A stretch of 64,000 nucleotides of DNA, taken from assembly GCA_964507395.1 (NCBI GenBank), contig CAZDQE010000005.1, positions 4,779 through 68,778 on the forward strand. The letters run 5' to 3'. Position numbers and translations under genes: made by a program. The stretch comes from SIG575 sp964507395 (lineage in GTDB: Bacteria; Bacillota; Clostridia; Oscillospirales; Acutalibacteraceae). Shown here piece after piece: positions 1 through 8,681 of this stretch. Every line of letters starts with the position of its first letter. Position 1 is the stretch's first letter. The notes below the pieces were generated by a model. It was not told where the DNA came from and searched no databases. It was given only the letters and a program-made list of their open reading frames with translations.

Positions 1-67
1 TATCTTCAGCGGCACGGAGATTTGCATATTCACGGTATTTTGAATTTACTGTTTTGTCCTTTTTCAT
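1..67 (-). CDS. ABC exporter half-transporter, N-terminus only (partial)
   Basis: Only the first 22 codons are in the window, beginning MKKDKTVNSKYREYANL and running off the left edge. The ATG overlaps the stop of the upstream ABC transporter gene (ATGA), and an AGGAGG-like site precedes it within that gene. Heterodimeric ABC exporters are usually encoded by two translationally coupled half-transporter genes, so this is probably the second half. Too little sequence is present to see any domain; the assignment rests on context. Confidence 0.6.
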   Translation of the reverse strand, partial: MKKDKTVNSKYREYANLRAAED

Positions 68-1833
68 GCCGGCTCCTCCTTTGAAAGCTGGGAATGCATA
101 ATTTCTATGTATTCCTCGCAATTTTTTGAAAGTTCAGCATGATTGCCGATACCGATTGTTTTTCCTTCTGACAGTACAACGATTTTGTCAGCATCAATAA
201 TGGTACCGATTCTTTGCGCCACAATAATAAGCGTTGAATTTTTCAATTCTTTTCTGATGGCTTTTCTGAGAAGTGCATCTGTTTTGAAGTCGAGTGCTGA
301 AAAACTGTCATCAAAAATATATATGTCGGCTTTCTTTATAATAGCTCTTGCGATTGCAAGACGTTGCTTCTGACCGCCTGAGAGATTTTTGCCGCCTTGT
401 GATACAAAACTGTCAAGCTTGTCAGGCATTTCAGAAACAAAATCCTCAGCTTGAGCAATTCTGAGAGCCTCCCACATTTCTTCCTCAGTTGCGTCTTCTT
501 TTCCGAAGCGGAGATTGTCGGCAATCGTACCGCTGAAAAGTACTGCCTGCTGTGGAATTAATGCAATCTTTTGCCTCAGAGTGTTTTGCTGTATATCTCT
601 TATATTCGTGCTACCGATTTTTAATTCTCCCTCTGAAACGTCATAGAAACGGGGGATAAGATTAACTATTGTGGATTTGCCGCAGCCTGTACTTCCTATA
701 ACTGCCGTCACTTCGCCGCTCTTTGCAGTAAATGAAACATTTTTCAGCACTTCATTTTCGCTTTCAGGATATGAAAAGCTGACGTTATTGAATTCAACAC
801 TGCTGTCGTCGGAAATTTCTGAAGTTTTTCCGCAATTTTTTATATTACTTTCAAGATTCAGGACCTCATTTATTCTGTTAACGCTTATCATGGCCTTAGG
901 TATAAAAACATAAAGGGAAGCAGCCAATGTAATTGATGCGATAATAAGCAAAACATAAATAATAAAAGCCTGAAGATTACCTACAGTATTTTTTATCATT
1001 GCAACTGAATCAAGTGAGGACAGGTCGGCAGCTTCTATCTGTTTAGCATTAAGAAAAACAAGTAAAACAATAATTCCAATCAAAAGCAAACTGCCGACAG
1101 GAATGAGAAGGGCATAGATTCTGTTTATTTTTAACATTAAATCGGTAAGCTTGTTGTTTGCTTTTTTAAAACGTTTATCTTCATATTTTGTTTTGTTAAA
1201 TGCTCTGATAACTCTGATACCGCTGATTTTTTCACGCAGTACCTGATTAAGCTTGTCTGTATATTTCTGTACAACATCGTACATAGGTATGATTTTTTTC
1301 ATAATTATTATTGCAATAATAAGGATAACAGGTACTACTGAGAAAAGAGCACCCGCAAGTACCTTATTGAGCGAAAAAGCCATGATTGTACCGCCAATAA
1401 GCATTATGAGCGAACTCATTAACATGCGGATGCAGGTAAGTACCATGTTTTCAACCTGTCTTACATCGTTTGTGCTTCTTGTTATAAGCGAAGAAGTGGA
1501 AATTTTGTCTATGTCACTCGCAGTGAGGGACTCAATTTTAACAAAAATTGCCCTTCTTAATTCTTTGGCAAAACCTGTTGAGGCCTTGGCGGAAAAATAA
1601 CTTGAGAAGCCTGCAATAATCAGTGCAGAAAAAGAAGCAATAATCATATATAGACCGATTTCTTTAATGTATTCAATTCCTCCGCCTTCAGTTCCTGCGG
1701 AAATACCGTTGTTAATAATCAAAGACATCATTAAGGGCAACAATAATTGCATACCATTGTTGAGCAAAGTGAGAACAACGGAAGCAATTGCAGAAGTTTT
1801 GAATTTTTTCATGTAAGATAGTATTTGCTTCAC
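64..1833 (-). CDS. ABC exporter half-transporter (membrane + ATPase)
   Basis: A 589-residue protein with an N-terminal transmembrane domain of about six segments (roughly residues 15-320) and a C-terminal ABC ATPase. The ATPase shows Walker A GSTGCGKST, signature LSGGQKQRL, Walker B IYIFDD and the D-loop SALD. This is the standard layout and length of bacterial multidrug/lipid/peptide exporter half-transporters, which dimerise in the membrane and couple ATP hydrolysis to efflux. The residue after Walker B is D (FDD) where the catalytic glutamate normally stands. That is typical of the degenerate subunit of heterodimeric exporters and fits the coupled partner gene downstream. The substrate cannot be inferred. 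Confidence 0.9.
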   Translation of the reverse strand: MKQILSYMKKFKTSAIASVVLTLLNNGMQLLLPLMMSLIINNGISAGTEGGGIEYIKEIGLYMIIASFSALIIAGFSSYFSAKASTGFAKELRRAIFVKIESLTASDIDKISTSSLITRSTNDVRQVENMVLTCIRMLMSSLIMLIGGTIMAFSLNKVLAGALFSVVPVILIIAIIIMKKIIPMYDVVQKYTDKLNQVLREKISGIRVIRAFNKTKYEDKRFKKANNKLTDLMLKINRIYALLIPVGSLLLIGIIVLLVFLNAKQIEAADLSSLDSVAMIKNTVGNLQAFIIYVLLIIASITLAASLYVFIPKAMISVNRINEVLNLESNIKNCGKTSEISDDSSVEFNNVSFSYPESENEVLKNVSFTAKSGEVTAVIGSTGCGKSTIVNLIPRFYDVSEGELKIGSTNIRDIQQNTLRQKIALIPQQAVLFSGTIADNLRFGKEDATEEEMWEALRIAQAEDFVSEMPDKLDSFVSQGGKNLSGGQKQRLAIARAIIKKADIYIFDDSFSALDFKTDALLRKAIRKELKNSTLIIVAQRIGTIIDADKIVVLSEGKTIGIGNHAELSKNCEEYIEIMHSQLSKEEPA

Positions 1834-1987
1834 TTTTTCACCTCGTTTATTGTATAATCAATGTATTATACCATTTCATACAAATAACTTCAATAGTTTT
1901 GATTCAAATATTGCCATTTGTGCGTATTTCTGTTATAATTCCATATAATAAATGTGATTATTTATCATGAGAAGATGGGATGAAATT

Positions 1988-3022
1988 ATGGAGAAAATTT
2001 GTTTTTACAATACCAAGCCTTATGACAAAAAATATTTTGAAAAATATAAAGATGATTTTTCTGTCGAAATTGAATATTTCAGAGGAAAGCTCCGTGAAAA
2101 AACTGCGGTTCTGGCTAAAGATTACGATGCTGCAGTTGCTTTTGTCAATGATGATATAAACGCAGATACAATTGACACACTTTATGAAAACGGAATTAGA
2201 ATTCTTGCCCTCAGATGTGCAGGGTTTAATAATGTTGACCTTGAAGCAGCATACGGCAAAATCCATATTGTAAGAGTACCTGCTTATTCGCCTTATGCCG
2301 TCGCGGAACACGCAATCGGAATGCTGTTGTCACTTGTAAGAAAAATTCCGCGCGCTTACAACAGAACAAGGGATTATAATTTTACATTGAATTCACTTGT
2401 CGGTTTTGATTTGCACGGAAAAACTGTCGGTGTAATAGGTACGGGAAAAATTGGCAGAATCTTTATTGATATCTGTAAAGGATTCGGAATGAACGTCTGT
2501 GCTTACGACCCGTATCCTGCAAAAGGCCTTGATGTTGAATATGTAAGCATTGAAGAACTCTGCAAGCGCTCAGATGTCATTTCTCTTCACTGTCCGCTGA
2601 CTGACTCAACAAGATATATTATTAACAAACGAACAATTTCTTTAATGAAAAATAACGTTTATATTATTAATACGTCAAGAGGAGCATTAATTGACAGTGA
2701 GGCTCTTCTCGAAGGACTGAAATCTGAAAAAATCGGTGGTGCATGTCTTGATGTTTATGAGGATGAAACTGACTTTTTCTATGAAGACAAAAGCGACAAG
2801 GTAATTCACGATGATGTCCTTACAAGTCTTATCGGTATGAACAATGTTCTTGTAACTTCACATCAGGCTTTTTTAACAAATGAAGCTCTTGAAAATATTA
2901 CTCTTACGACTCTTCAGAATCTTCGTGATTATTTTGACGGTAAAGAATTAAACAACGAAGTCTGCATAAAATGTGCTAACGGAATAAGCTGTGAAAAAGA
3001 TAAAAATGGCAGATGTTTTTAG
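1988..3022 (+). CDS. D-isomer-specific 2-hydroxyacid dehydrogenase (D-lactate dehydrogenase type)
   Basis: Predicted cytosolic NAD-dependent enzyme interconverting a 2-keto acid (probably pyruvate) and its D-2-hydroxy acid. Visible are the Rossmann motif GVIGTGKIGR, the family signature with INTSRGALID (catalytic Arg), a catalytic-Glu region DVYEDETDFFYED and the catalytic His in TSHQAFLT. The FFYED segment before the His is typical of the LdhA subgroup. The ATG giving MEKICFYNTKPYD was chosen because this is how D-LDH family proteins begin; an upstream in-frame ATG adds seven unconserved residues. The C-terminal tail is cysteine-containing and slightly extended. D-lactate is the likeliest product, but hydroxyisocaproate-type substrates are possible. 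Confidence 0.85.
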   Translation: MEKICFYNTKPYDKKYFEKYKDDFSVEIEYFRGKLREKTAVLAKDYDAAVAFVNDDINADTIDTLYENGIRILALRCAGFNNVDLEAAYGKIHIVRVPAYSPYAVAEHAIGMLLSLVRKIPRAYNRTRDYNFTLNSLVGFDLHGKTVGVIGTGKIGRIFIDICKGFGMNVCAYDPYPAKGLDVEYVSIEELCKRSDVISLHCPLTDSTRYIINKRTISLMKNNVYIINTSRGALIDSEALLEGLKSEKIGGACLDVYEDETDFFYEDKSDKVIHDDVLTSLIGMNNVLVTSHQAFLTNEALENITLTTLQNLRDYFDGKELNNEVCIKCANGISCEKDKNGRCF

Positions 3023-3111
3023 TTTATTTTACATTTTATAATTAAAAATCGCCTTATTTTTACAATATTGACTAAAAGTATGAACATATTGTTAACAATT
3101 TCCAGTTGGTA

Positions 3112-3139
3112 TTGAAAAGTTTTTTGAGTGTGATAAAAT
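3112..3139 (+). promoter_or_regulatory. Putative sigma-70-type promoter of the HTH gene
   Basis: TTGAAA, a 16-base spacer and TAAAAT lie about 65 bases upstream of the small HTH gene. The boxes are close to consensus but the region is AT-rich, so chance matches are likely. Confidence 0.4.
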
Positions 3140-3204
3140 ATTCTTGTGCATTGTTAAAAGGTTCACAAAAAATTTTAACTCTTAAAGATATGGGGGTATT
3201 TTTA

Positions 3205-3459
3205 ATGAGAGTACGCAAGCAGGCTGTCGGCGATCGCAACATCGTCGGACAGAGGATCGAAGAGAAGAGAAAAAGCATCGGCATGAAGCAGAAGGACCTC
3301 CTTACACAGCTTCAGGTAGAAGGGATTGATCTCAATGCTTCCGGTCTTTCTAAGCTCGAAGGACAGATTCGCAGTGTCAGCGATAAGGAACTTATTGTTA
3401 TCGCAAAAACTCTCAATGTGTCTGTTTTATGGCTGCTTGGTCTTGCAGACGACGAGTAA
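3205..3459 (+). CDS. Small XRE-family HTH protein
   Basis: An 84-residue protein consisting almost entirely of a Cro/CI-type helix-turn-helix: IVGQRIEEKRKSIGMKQKDL, then a recognition-helix region around LNASGLSKLEGQIRSV, then IAKTLNVSVLWLLGL. The start is the ATG of MRVRKQAVGDRN, preceded by GGGGGT at good spacing; longer in-frame starts lack a ribosome site. It is a single-gene unit with its own promoter and a strong terminator, lies outside the prophage and is presumably a chromosomal regulator. Its targets are unknown. Confidence 0.8.
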   Translation: MRVRKQAVGDRNIVGQRIEEKRKSIGMKQKDLLTQLQVEGIDLNASGLSKLEGQIRSVSDKELIVIAKTLNVSVLWLLGLADDE

Positions 3460-3471
3460 TTAAAAAAGTGT

Positions 3472-3500
3472 AAAACACCTACCGCTTGGTAGGTGTTTTT
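3472..3500. terminator. Bidirectional rho-independent terminator
   Basis: A 12-bp stem AAAACACCTACC with a GCTT loop, flanked by A-tract and T-tract, lies between the HTH gene (plus) and the convergent phosphodiesterase gene (minus) and can serve both. Confidence 0.9.
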
Positions 3501-3502
3501 GC

Positions 3503-4360
3503 TTAGTTAGAATACTTATCGGTAGTTATGTAATTTATACCGAGGTTATATACTCTTTCGAGAGTTTCATCATCATTAATTGTCCACGCAGCCAAATTTA
3601 TACCCTGCATCTGTGCTTCTGTTATTTTTTCATCAGGGATATTTTTAGCTTTAATTGCAAGCCTTGAGTTTTCTCCGAGTTTTTTGCAGTTTTCTAAAAC
3701 TGTATCGTTAATCTCTTCCGTCAGATACCAAAGTTCAATTTCACTGTCAAGTTTTCTGAGAAATAACAGTTGTTCTATATTAAAAGAAATAATCATGGAC
3801 TTTTCTTTCATCTGTCTGTCGGTCAACTTTTGGAGAACATCTTCCAGATGATCATTGCTTTTTGTTTTAATTTCTATCTGAGCTTTTGTCTCAGTGTCTT
3901 TCAATATGTCAAGATATTCGTCAAGTGTAGGCAAATACATGCTGTCATGCTTTGTGAAATTTACACCATTTTTATAACTGATTTTTTTTAAGTCGGAATA
4001 ATTGTTTTCATTCACGTTTTTGAAGCTCCAAAAATGCAGAAACATCGTGTTATCGTGGGTCAGAACCCATATGTTATCTTTGGTAAGAAGGATGTCACAT
4101 TCAGCGGCATAATATTTCATTTCAGCAGCTTTTGCATATGCCGGAAGTGAGTTTTCCGGCGCAAAGGCTGTTACACCTCTGTGCGCAGTAAGAAAAACGG
4201 GTTCATTTTCTGTAATAAAGCTTATATCTTTGATGCTTACATTTTCCTTCTCTCTGTAATAAAACAACTGAACACACACGGTTGCAAGAATCAGAAATAC
4301 AAGAATTCCTATTAAGATTCTTATGATGTGTTTAAAAATATTTTTCAGCAACTTATTCAC
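3503..4360 (-). CDS. Membrane-anchored glycerophosphodiester phosphodiesterase family protein
   Basis: A 285-residue protein with an N-terminal membrane anchor (about residues 10-32, IIRILIGILVFLILATVCV) and an extracytoplasmic GDPD catalytic domain. GDPD hallmarks are visible: AHRG and PENS at about residues 59-70, AECDILLTKDN with the metal-binding E and D, and LTHD. The C-terminal part shows the usual WTIND...YITTD pattern. The family hydrolyses glycerophosphodiesters to glycerol-3-phosphate and an alcohol, or trims lipid/teichoic-acid-derived substrates when membrane anchored. It is a monocistronic unit convergent with the HTH gene. Confidence 0.88.
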   Translation of the reverse strand: MNKLLKNIFKHIIRILIGILVFLILATVCVQLFYYREKENVSIKDISFITENEPVFLTAHRGVTAFAPENSLPAYAKAAEMKYYAAECDILLTKDNIWVLTHDNTMFLHFWSFKNVNENNYSDLKKISYKNGVNFTKHDSMYLPTLDEYLDILKDTETKAQIEIKTKSNDHLEDVLQKLTDRQMKEKSMIISFNIEQLLFLRKLDSEIELWYLTEEINDTVLENCKKLGENSRLAIKAKNIPDEKITEAQMQGINLAAWTINDDETLERVYNLGINYITTDKYSN

Positions 4361-4491
4361 TCCCTTTTATGTAATTGTATCATAATACAACAACTCTTTC
4401 AATACCATGGTCTGTGCATTTGGAAATTATTTATTGATTTATATAAATTACTATGATATAATAATTTATATTATTTTAAGGGGTGGCACCT

Positions 4492-5982
4492 ATGATTTAT
4501 GCAAACATTAATGCTCTTATCAGATATGCGCTTGATTGTAACTTAATTGATATCAGCGATAAATTTTATGTAATCAACACTCTTCTTGATATATTGAATC
4601 TTGATGAGTTTATTGAAACGGAAGAATGTCCCGATCTAAGCCTTGAAGAAATTCTCGGGAATTTTCTCAACTTTGCAGTGGAAAACAATCTTATTGATGA
4701 CAATATCACTGAAAAGGATTTGTTTGATACACGCATTATGTCTGCTGTAACCCCGAGACCCTCAGAGGTTATTGCCAGATTTGATAACCTTTACAAAGAA
4801 TCGCCCGAAAAAGCAACAGATTATTTTTATAAGTTTTCATGCGATTGCGATTACATCAGAAGGTACAGAATCAAAAAAGATATGAAGTGGACTTATTCTT
4901 GTGAATACGGTAACCTTGATATCACTATCAATCTTTCCAAACCTGAAAAAGACCCAAAAGCGATTGCTGCAGCTAAGAACGCAAAGCAGAGCAGTTATCC
5001 CAAATGCATGTTATGCCGTGAAAACACAGGCTACAGAGGCAGAATGAATTATCCTGCACGTCAGACGCTCCGCACAGTTCCTGTTATTTTAGACGGTACA
5101 GAAAGCAATATACAGTATTCTCCTTACGTTTATTACAATGAACACTGTATCGTTTTCAATAATGAGCATACACCAATGAAAATTGACAGAAAAGCTTTCG
5201 CAAAGCTCCTTGATTTTGTATCGCAGTATCCTCATTATTTCATTGGCTCAAATGCTGATTTACCGATTGTCGGCGGTTCTATACTGACACATGACCATTT
5301 TCAGGGAGGTCATTATACTTTCTCTATGGAAGAAGCTCCCGTTGAGAAAGAATATGTTTTTAAAGGCTTTGAGGATGTAAACGCCGGTATTGTTAAATGG
5401 CCTATGTCAGTTATCAGATTGAACAGCAAGAATAAAGAACAGATTCTTGAACTTTCCGACAAAATTCTTGCAGCATGGCGAGGATATACGGACGAAAAAG
5501 CTTTTGTTTTTGCTGAAACTGATGAAACACCTCATAACACAATAACACCAATTGCTCGCAGACGCGGTGAAAATTATGAAATGGATTTAGTGCTCAGAAA
5601 TAATATCACAACCGATGAACATCCTTTGGGTGTTTATCATCCTCACAGTGAACTTCATCACATTAAGAAAGAAAACATTGGTCTTATTGAGGTTATGGGT
5701 CTTGCAGTTTTGCCGTCACGACTTAAAACTGAACTCGCGATTCTGGAAGAGTGCCTTGTAAAAGGTGAAGATGTGAGCAAAAATGAAAAAATTGCGATTC
5801 ATGCTGAATGGGCAGATGAAATTAAAGAAAAACACGAGTCTATTACTGAAGAAAATGTACATGAAATAATTCTTCAGGAAACAGGTCTCGTATTTAAAAA
5901 AGTTCTCGAACACGCAGGCGTTTATAAGACTGACGAAGAAGGCAGAAAGAATTTTGTTAAATTTCTTGACTCAGTATGCTAA
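4492..5982 (+). CDS. galT: UDP-glucose--hexose-1-phosphate uridylyltransferase, class II
   Basis: Leloir-pathway enzyme transferring UMP from UDP-glucose to galactose-1-phosphate. The 496-residue length matches the Firmicutes class II form. Visible motifs are a cysteine-containing segment YPKCMLCRENTGYRGR, the catalytic nucleophile region GGSILTHDHFQGGHY (H-x-H) at about residues 265-280, and the C-terminal YHPHSELHHIKKENIGLIEVMG block typical of this class. The ATG after AAGGGGTGG at about 5-base spacing was chosen; an in-frame GTG three codons upstream sits inside that site. No other gal gene is visible next to it. Confidence 0.95.
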   Translation: MIYANINALIRYALDCNLIDISDKFYVINTLLDILNLDEFIETEECPDLSLEEILGNFLNFAVENNLIDDNITEKDLFDTRIMSAVTPRPSEVIARFDNLYKESPEKATDYFYKFSCDCDYIRRYRIKKDMKWTYSCEYGNLDITINLSKPEKDPKAIAAAKNAKQSSYPKCMLCRENTGYRGRMNYPARQTLRTVPVILDGTESNIQYSPYVYYNEHCIVFNNEHTPMKIDRKAFAKLLDFVSQYPHYFIGSNADLPIVGGSILTHDHFQGGHYTFSMEEAPVEKEYVFKGFEDVNAGIVKWPMSVIRLNSKNKEQILELSDKILAAWRGYTDEKAFVFAETDETPHNTITPIARRRGENYEMDLVLRNNITTDEHPLGVYHPHSELHHIKKENIGLIEVMGLAVLPSRLKTELAILEECLVKGEDVSKNEKIAIHAEWADEIKEKHESITEENVHEIILQETGLVFKKVLEHAGVYKTDEEGRKNFVKFLDSVC

Positions 5983-5989
5983 AAGAGAT

Positions 5990-6023
5990 ATCCGCAAAGA
6001 CGATAAATCTTTGCGGATTTTTT
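5990..6023. terminator. Bidirectional rho-independent terminator
   Basis: An 11-bp perfect stem ATCCGCAAAGA with a 7-base loop followed by T5, between galT (plus) and the convergent cotJC remnant (minus). Confidence 0.92.
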
Positions 6024-6025
6024 GC

Positions 6026-6451
6026 TTATTTACATTTGTCAAAAGAGGGGTTGAATGCGTAGAAGTTTTTGGCATCCAGTCTGTCTGTTGCAATTCTTAA
6101 GCCCTCACCGAAACGCTGATAATGAACAATTTCTCTTGCTCTTAAGAATTTGATAGGCTCCTTGACGTCAGGGTCGTCAACAAGTCTTAAAATGTTATCG
6201 TAAGTTTTTCTTGCCTTCTGTTCAGCAGCAAGGTTTTCATGCAGGTCTGCAAGCGTGTCACCGGTTGACTGAATGGTTGCTGCAGACCAGGGAGTACCTG
6301 ATGCAGCCTGAGGATAAATACCGGTTGTGTGGTCAACAAAGTAATCGTCAAATCCTGCTTTCTTAATTTCCTCAACAGAAAGGTTTCTTGTAAGCTGGTA
6401 AACAATAGCACCAATCATTTCAAGATGCCCAAGTTCGTCTGTACATTCAAG
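6026..6451 (-). pseudogene. cotJC: CotJC-like spore coat / manganese-catalase-family protein, 3' portion, cut by prophage
   Basis: The readable frame gives LECTDELGHLEMIGAIVYQL and continues for about 140 residues to FNPSFDKCK. It matches the second half of CotJC/manganese-catalase proteins: the metal-ligand ELGHLEM helix, YVDHTTG, ADLHENLAAEQKARKTYDN (second ligand pair) and REIVHYQRFGE. CotJC is normally about 190 residues, so about 80 N-terminal residues are missing. The frame hits a stop at 6452-6454, exactly where prophage sequence begins. An ATG at 6418 would start inside the first ligand helix and is not a credible start. The 5' half is presumably at the other prophage end. If the phage excises, the gene could be restored. 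Confidence 0.88.
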
Positions 6452-6458
6452 TTATCAA
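6440..6458. other. Prophage-chromosome junction (left attachment site region)
   Basis: The CotJC reading frame loses homology between the Glu-Cys-Thr codons and the stop at 6452-6454, and the integrase stop codon is at 6455-6457. Serine-integrase attachment sites typically abut the integrase gene. The core sequence cannot be delimited without the other junction or an unoccupied site. Confidence 0.75.
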
Positions 6459-8044
6459 TGAGAGTTCGGTATTTTAGGGTATAAAACAATTTCGAAGTCA
6501 TCAGGATTTCCCCATCTACCGCTTTTTTCTTTATTATATACAATCTTTTCTAAAACTTCTTTTAGCATATCATTTTTTCGCTCTGGAGATGACAGTGTGT
6601 GATATGATGAAATCAGCTGTTCTATTTTCGGAATCAATTGCTCCCTTTCTGATAGTCGTTGTTCTTCGCTTATGAGCTGTTTTTCAAGAGTAAATATTGA
6701 ATTTTGTGTATTTTCAATTTTTTCTGAAAGCAGGCGAGAACGTTCAAGAAAAATTTCAGTAGTGTAAATCCCTTGTTCGAGTAAGTCATATATATTACCA
6801 TTTTGTGCGAATAGAGAGTTGAGTTCTTTTTTTTGTTTTGCTATTGATTCTTTAATGGGTGAGATGGTGTCTATTGAAGTGCTCGTAATGTTGTTTTCTG
6901 AAGTAATTTTGTATTCTTCTACCCATGCTGAAAGGTGAGAGATAATTGAATCTTCAACATAGAATAAGTAAGAGCATACGTTGTTACATGTGGCGTTATA
7001 ACACATCAGTACATCTTCAGGTTGTCTTGAGCCTTTCGGTCTTCTTACCATTTTTCTACCGCATTTCGCACAGATTACAAGACCGGAAAGGGGATTTTTG
7101 ACTACATCGCTTTCGCTGATAGGCCGTGATGGGTTTTGTGAAATAATTTCCTGAGCCTTGTAGAAAACCTCTGTGCTTATGAGTGGAACATGCAGACCGT
7201 CAACCAGGAGACAATTTTTGTTACTGTGTGGTCGTTCAATTTTTACTACACCGTCAACAATTTTTTTGATTGTTGGCCGATTGTTCCATCTGACCTTTCC
7301 AATATATGCGGGGTTTCTTAACATTCCTCTCAGTGTTGCAGGTACCCATATTCCGCCATTTCTTGCTGGGATGTTCATGTTGTTCAAACGTCTACATATC
7401 TTTGAAACACCTAAGCGTTCAATATTTCCTTGTTCATCAGCGACACCATTCACATACATATCAAAAATCATTTTTGCGATTGGGGCTTCTTTCTCATTTG
7501 GTATGAGTTTGAAGCCTTTTTCTTTTTCTAATTTAATTCTATCATAACCATAGGGAGTTTTATTTCCTACCCATTTTCCTTCATTAACAGATGATTCACG
7601 GCCACGCTGCAGGCGTCGGTTAATGGTTTTGTATTCCCTTCTGCTCATAAATAAACCAAACTCAAAATATTCTTCATCAAATTCGTTGTTAGGATCATAG
7701 GTTTTGGTCGGAGTAATTATGAGGGTATTTGAAAATTTAAAAGCCTGAGCCACGATACCTTGGTCGATGGTGTCACCACGAGCAAGTCTTTCAACTTCAA
7801 CAACAAGCACACCGGTATATATCCCGGTACCAAGGTCAGACAATAATCGTTGCATTTCAGGTCTTGCAGAAATGGTTTCGCCTGAAACAATTTCTTTATA
7901 TATCTGAGTAATATTGTAGTTTCTGCTCTTGGCAAGAGAAAGCAATATTTTTTCGTGTCTTGCCAGCGAATCTCCCATGCCGCGCTGTTCTTCTTCAATA
8001 TCAGCTCTTGATTTCCTTAAATAAATACAATACTGTTCTGCCAA
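6455..8044 (-). CDS. int: Large serine recombinase (phage integrase)
   Basis: A 529-residue site-specific recombinase integrating phage DNA into cotJC. The N-terminal resolvase domain begins YCIYLRKSRAD with the nucleophilic Ser at about residue 12 and continues through VVEVERLARGDTIDQG. The recombinase domain follows (GKWVGNKTPYGYDR to GMLRNPAYIGKVRW), then a zinc ribbon (CAKCGRKM and CYNATCNNVC) and a coiled-coil region with the C-terminal DNA-binding tail. The TTG start giving MAEQYCIYLR was chosen because AAGGAGGT lies eight bases upstream; the GTG three codons earlier overlaps that site. Length is in the normal range (450-600). Excision would need a recombination directionality factor, not identified here. 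Confidence 0.95.
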   Translation of the reverse strand: MAEQYCIYLRKSRADIEEEQRGMGDSLARHEKILLSLAKSRNYNITQIYKEIVSGETISARPEMQRLLSDLGTGIYTGVLVVEVERLARGDTIDQGIVAQAFKFSNTLIITPTKTYDPNNEFDEEYFEFGLFMSRREYKTINRRLQRGRESSVNEGKWVGNKTPYGYDRIKLEKEKGFKLIPNEKEAPIAKMIFDMYVNGVADEQGNIERLGVSKICRRLNNMNIPARNGGIWVPATLRGMLRNPAYIGKVRWNNRPTIKKIVDGVVKIERPHSNKNCLLVDGLHVPLISTEVFYKAQEIISQNPSRPISESDVVKNPLSGLVICAKCGRKMVRRPKGSRQPEDVLMCYNATCNNVCSYLFYVEDSIISHLSAWVEEYKITSENNITSTSIDTISPIKESIAKQKKELNSLFAQNGNIYDLLEQGIYTTEIFLERSRLLSEKIENTQNSIFTLEKQLISEEQRLSEREQLIPKIEQLISSYHTLSSPERKNDMLKEVLEKIVYNKEKSGRWGNPDDFEIVLYPKIPNSH

Positions 8045-8130
8045 TGAAAACACCTCCTTAAAATTGTACTAATAGGGCAGTTTTAATATTACAAATACAA
8101 ACATTTGTTCGGTTGATAGGTCTTTTTTTA

Positions 8131-8150
8131 CCCCACCAATTCAGGTGGGG
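8131..8150. other. GC-rich hairpin between integrase and next gene
   Basis: CCCCACC and GGTGGGG pair around a 6-base loop, downstream of the 8162-8635 gene on the minus strand. The U-tract that would follow on either strand is poor, so a terminator role is only possible. Confidence 0.35.
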
Positions 8151-8161
8151 CTTTGTTCTAA

Positions 8162-8635
8162 TTACGTATGTTCATTTTTGTGTTTATTTATATCTTTATT
8201 TGATAACTCTTCACGTTTTACTTTTTTCATTTTTTCCAACCTGGTTGTTATTTGCGATAGTAACAATATTAACCTTGTTTTATTGTGATAACTGTTACTA
8301 TAACCATCCAATAACATACTTTTGATAAGTTCCTGTGAATCAAATATCTTGTCTTTGAATTTTTTAACTATAGGACCATAAAAAATATGTAACTCTTCTA
8401 AAGCGTTATATATAGCTTTCAAATCTTGTTCATCAGCTGTTTTGCTTGAATTAATGCGTTCAGCTATCTGCTTTATATTATAAATGATTTTATCAATTTC
8501 AACTACATATTCGATAATGGCAGATTTAGCTTTGTGTGTATTAACTAATGTTGGAATAGCAATTATAAATGAAACTATTCCAAGAACATCAGCTAATTTA
8601 TCAAGAAAATCCCAAACAGGTGTCCAATCCAACAC
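8162..8635 (-). CDS. Small membrane-anchored protein of unknown function
   Basis: About 157 residues. The start is taken as GTG (MLDWTPVWDFLDKLADVLG) because AAAGGA lies six bases upstream; a TTG one codon later is equally possible. One hydrophobic segment (VLGIVSFIIAIPTLV, about residues 15-30) is followed by a charged, largely helical domain with no motif I recognise. It sits between the integrase and a second membrane-associated protein in the lysogenically oriented arm. Genes in this position often alter the lysogen (superinfection exclusion, defence), but nothing in the sequence proves this. Confidence 0.65.
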   Translation of the reverse strand: MLDWTPVWDFLDKLADVLGIVSFIIAIPTLVNTHKAKSAIIEYVVEIDKIIYNIKQIAERINSSKTADEQDLKAIYNALEELHIFYGPIVKKFKDKIFDSQELIKSMLLDGYSNSYHNKTRLILLLSQITTRLEKMKKVKREELSNKDINKHKNEHT

Positions 8636-8681
8636 AACACATCCTTTCAATTGCCTCACAAAAATGTGGGGTGATTGTATT

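Noticed and set aside
3066..3100. TTGACT/GTTAAC as promoter of the HTH gene
   Set aside because: The second box is a poor -10; the TTGAAA/TAAAAT pair further down is better.
6026..6418. Complete small catalase-like gene starting at the ATG at 6418
   Set aside because: The frame extends upstream with conserved residues (ECTDELGHLE) to 6451; the ATG lies inside a metal-ligand helix, so this is a truncated gene rather than a short one.
8131..8150. Terminator for the integrase arm
   Set aside because: Stem is good but neither strand has a proper T-tract; kept only as a low-confidence hairpin.
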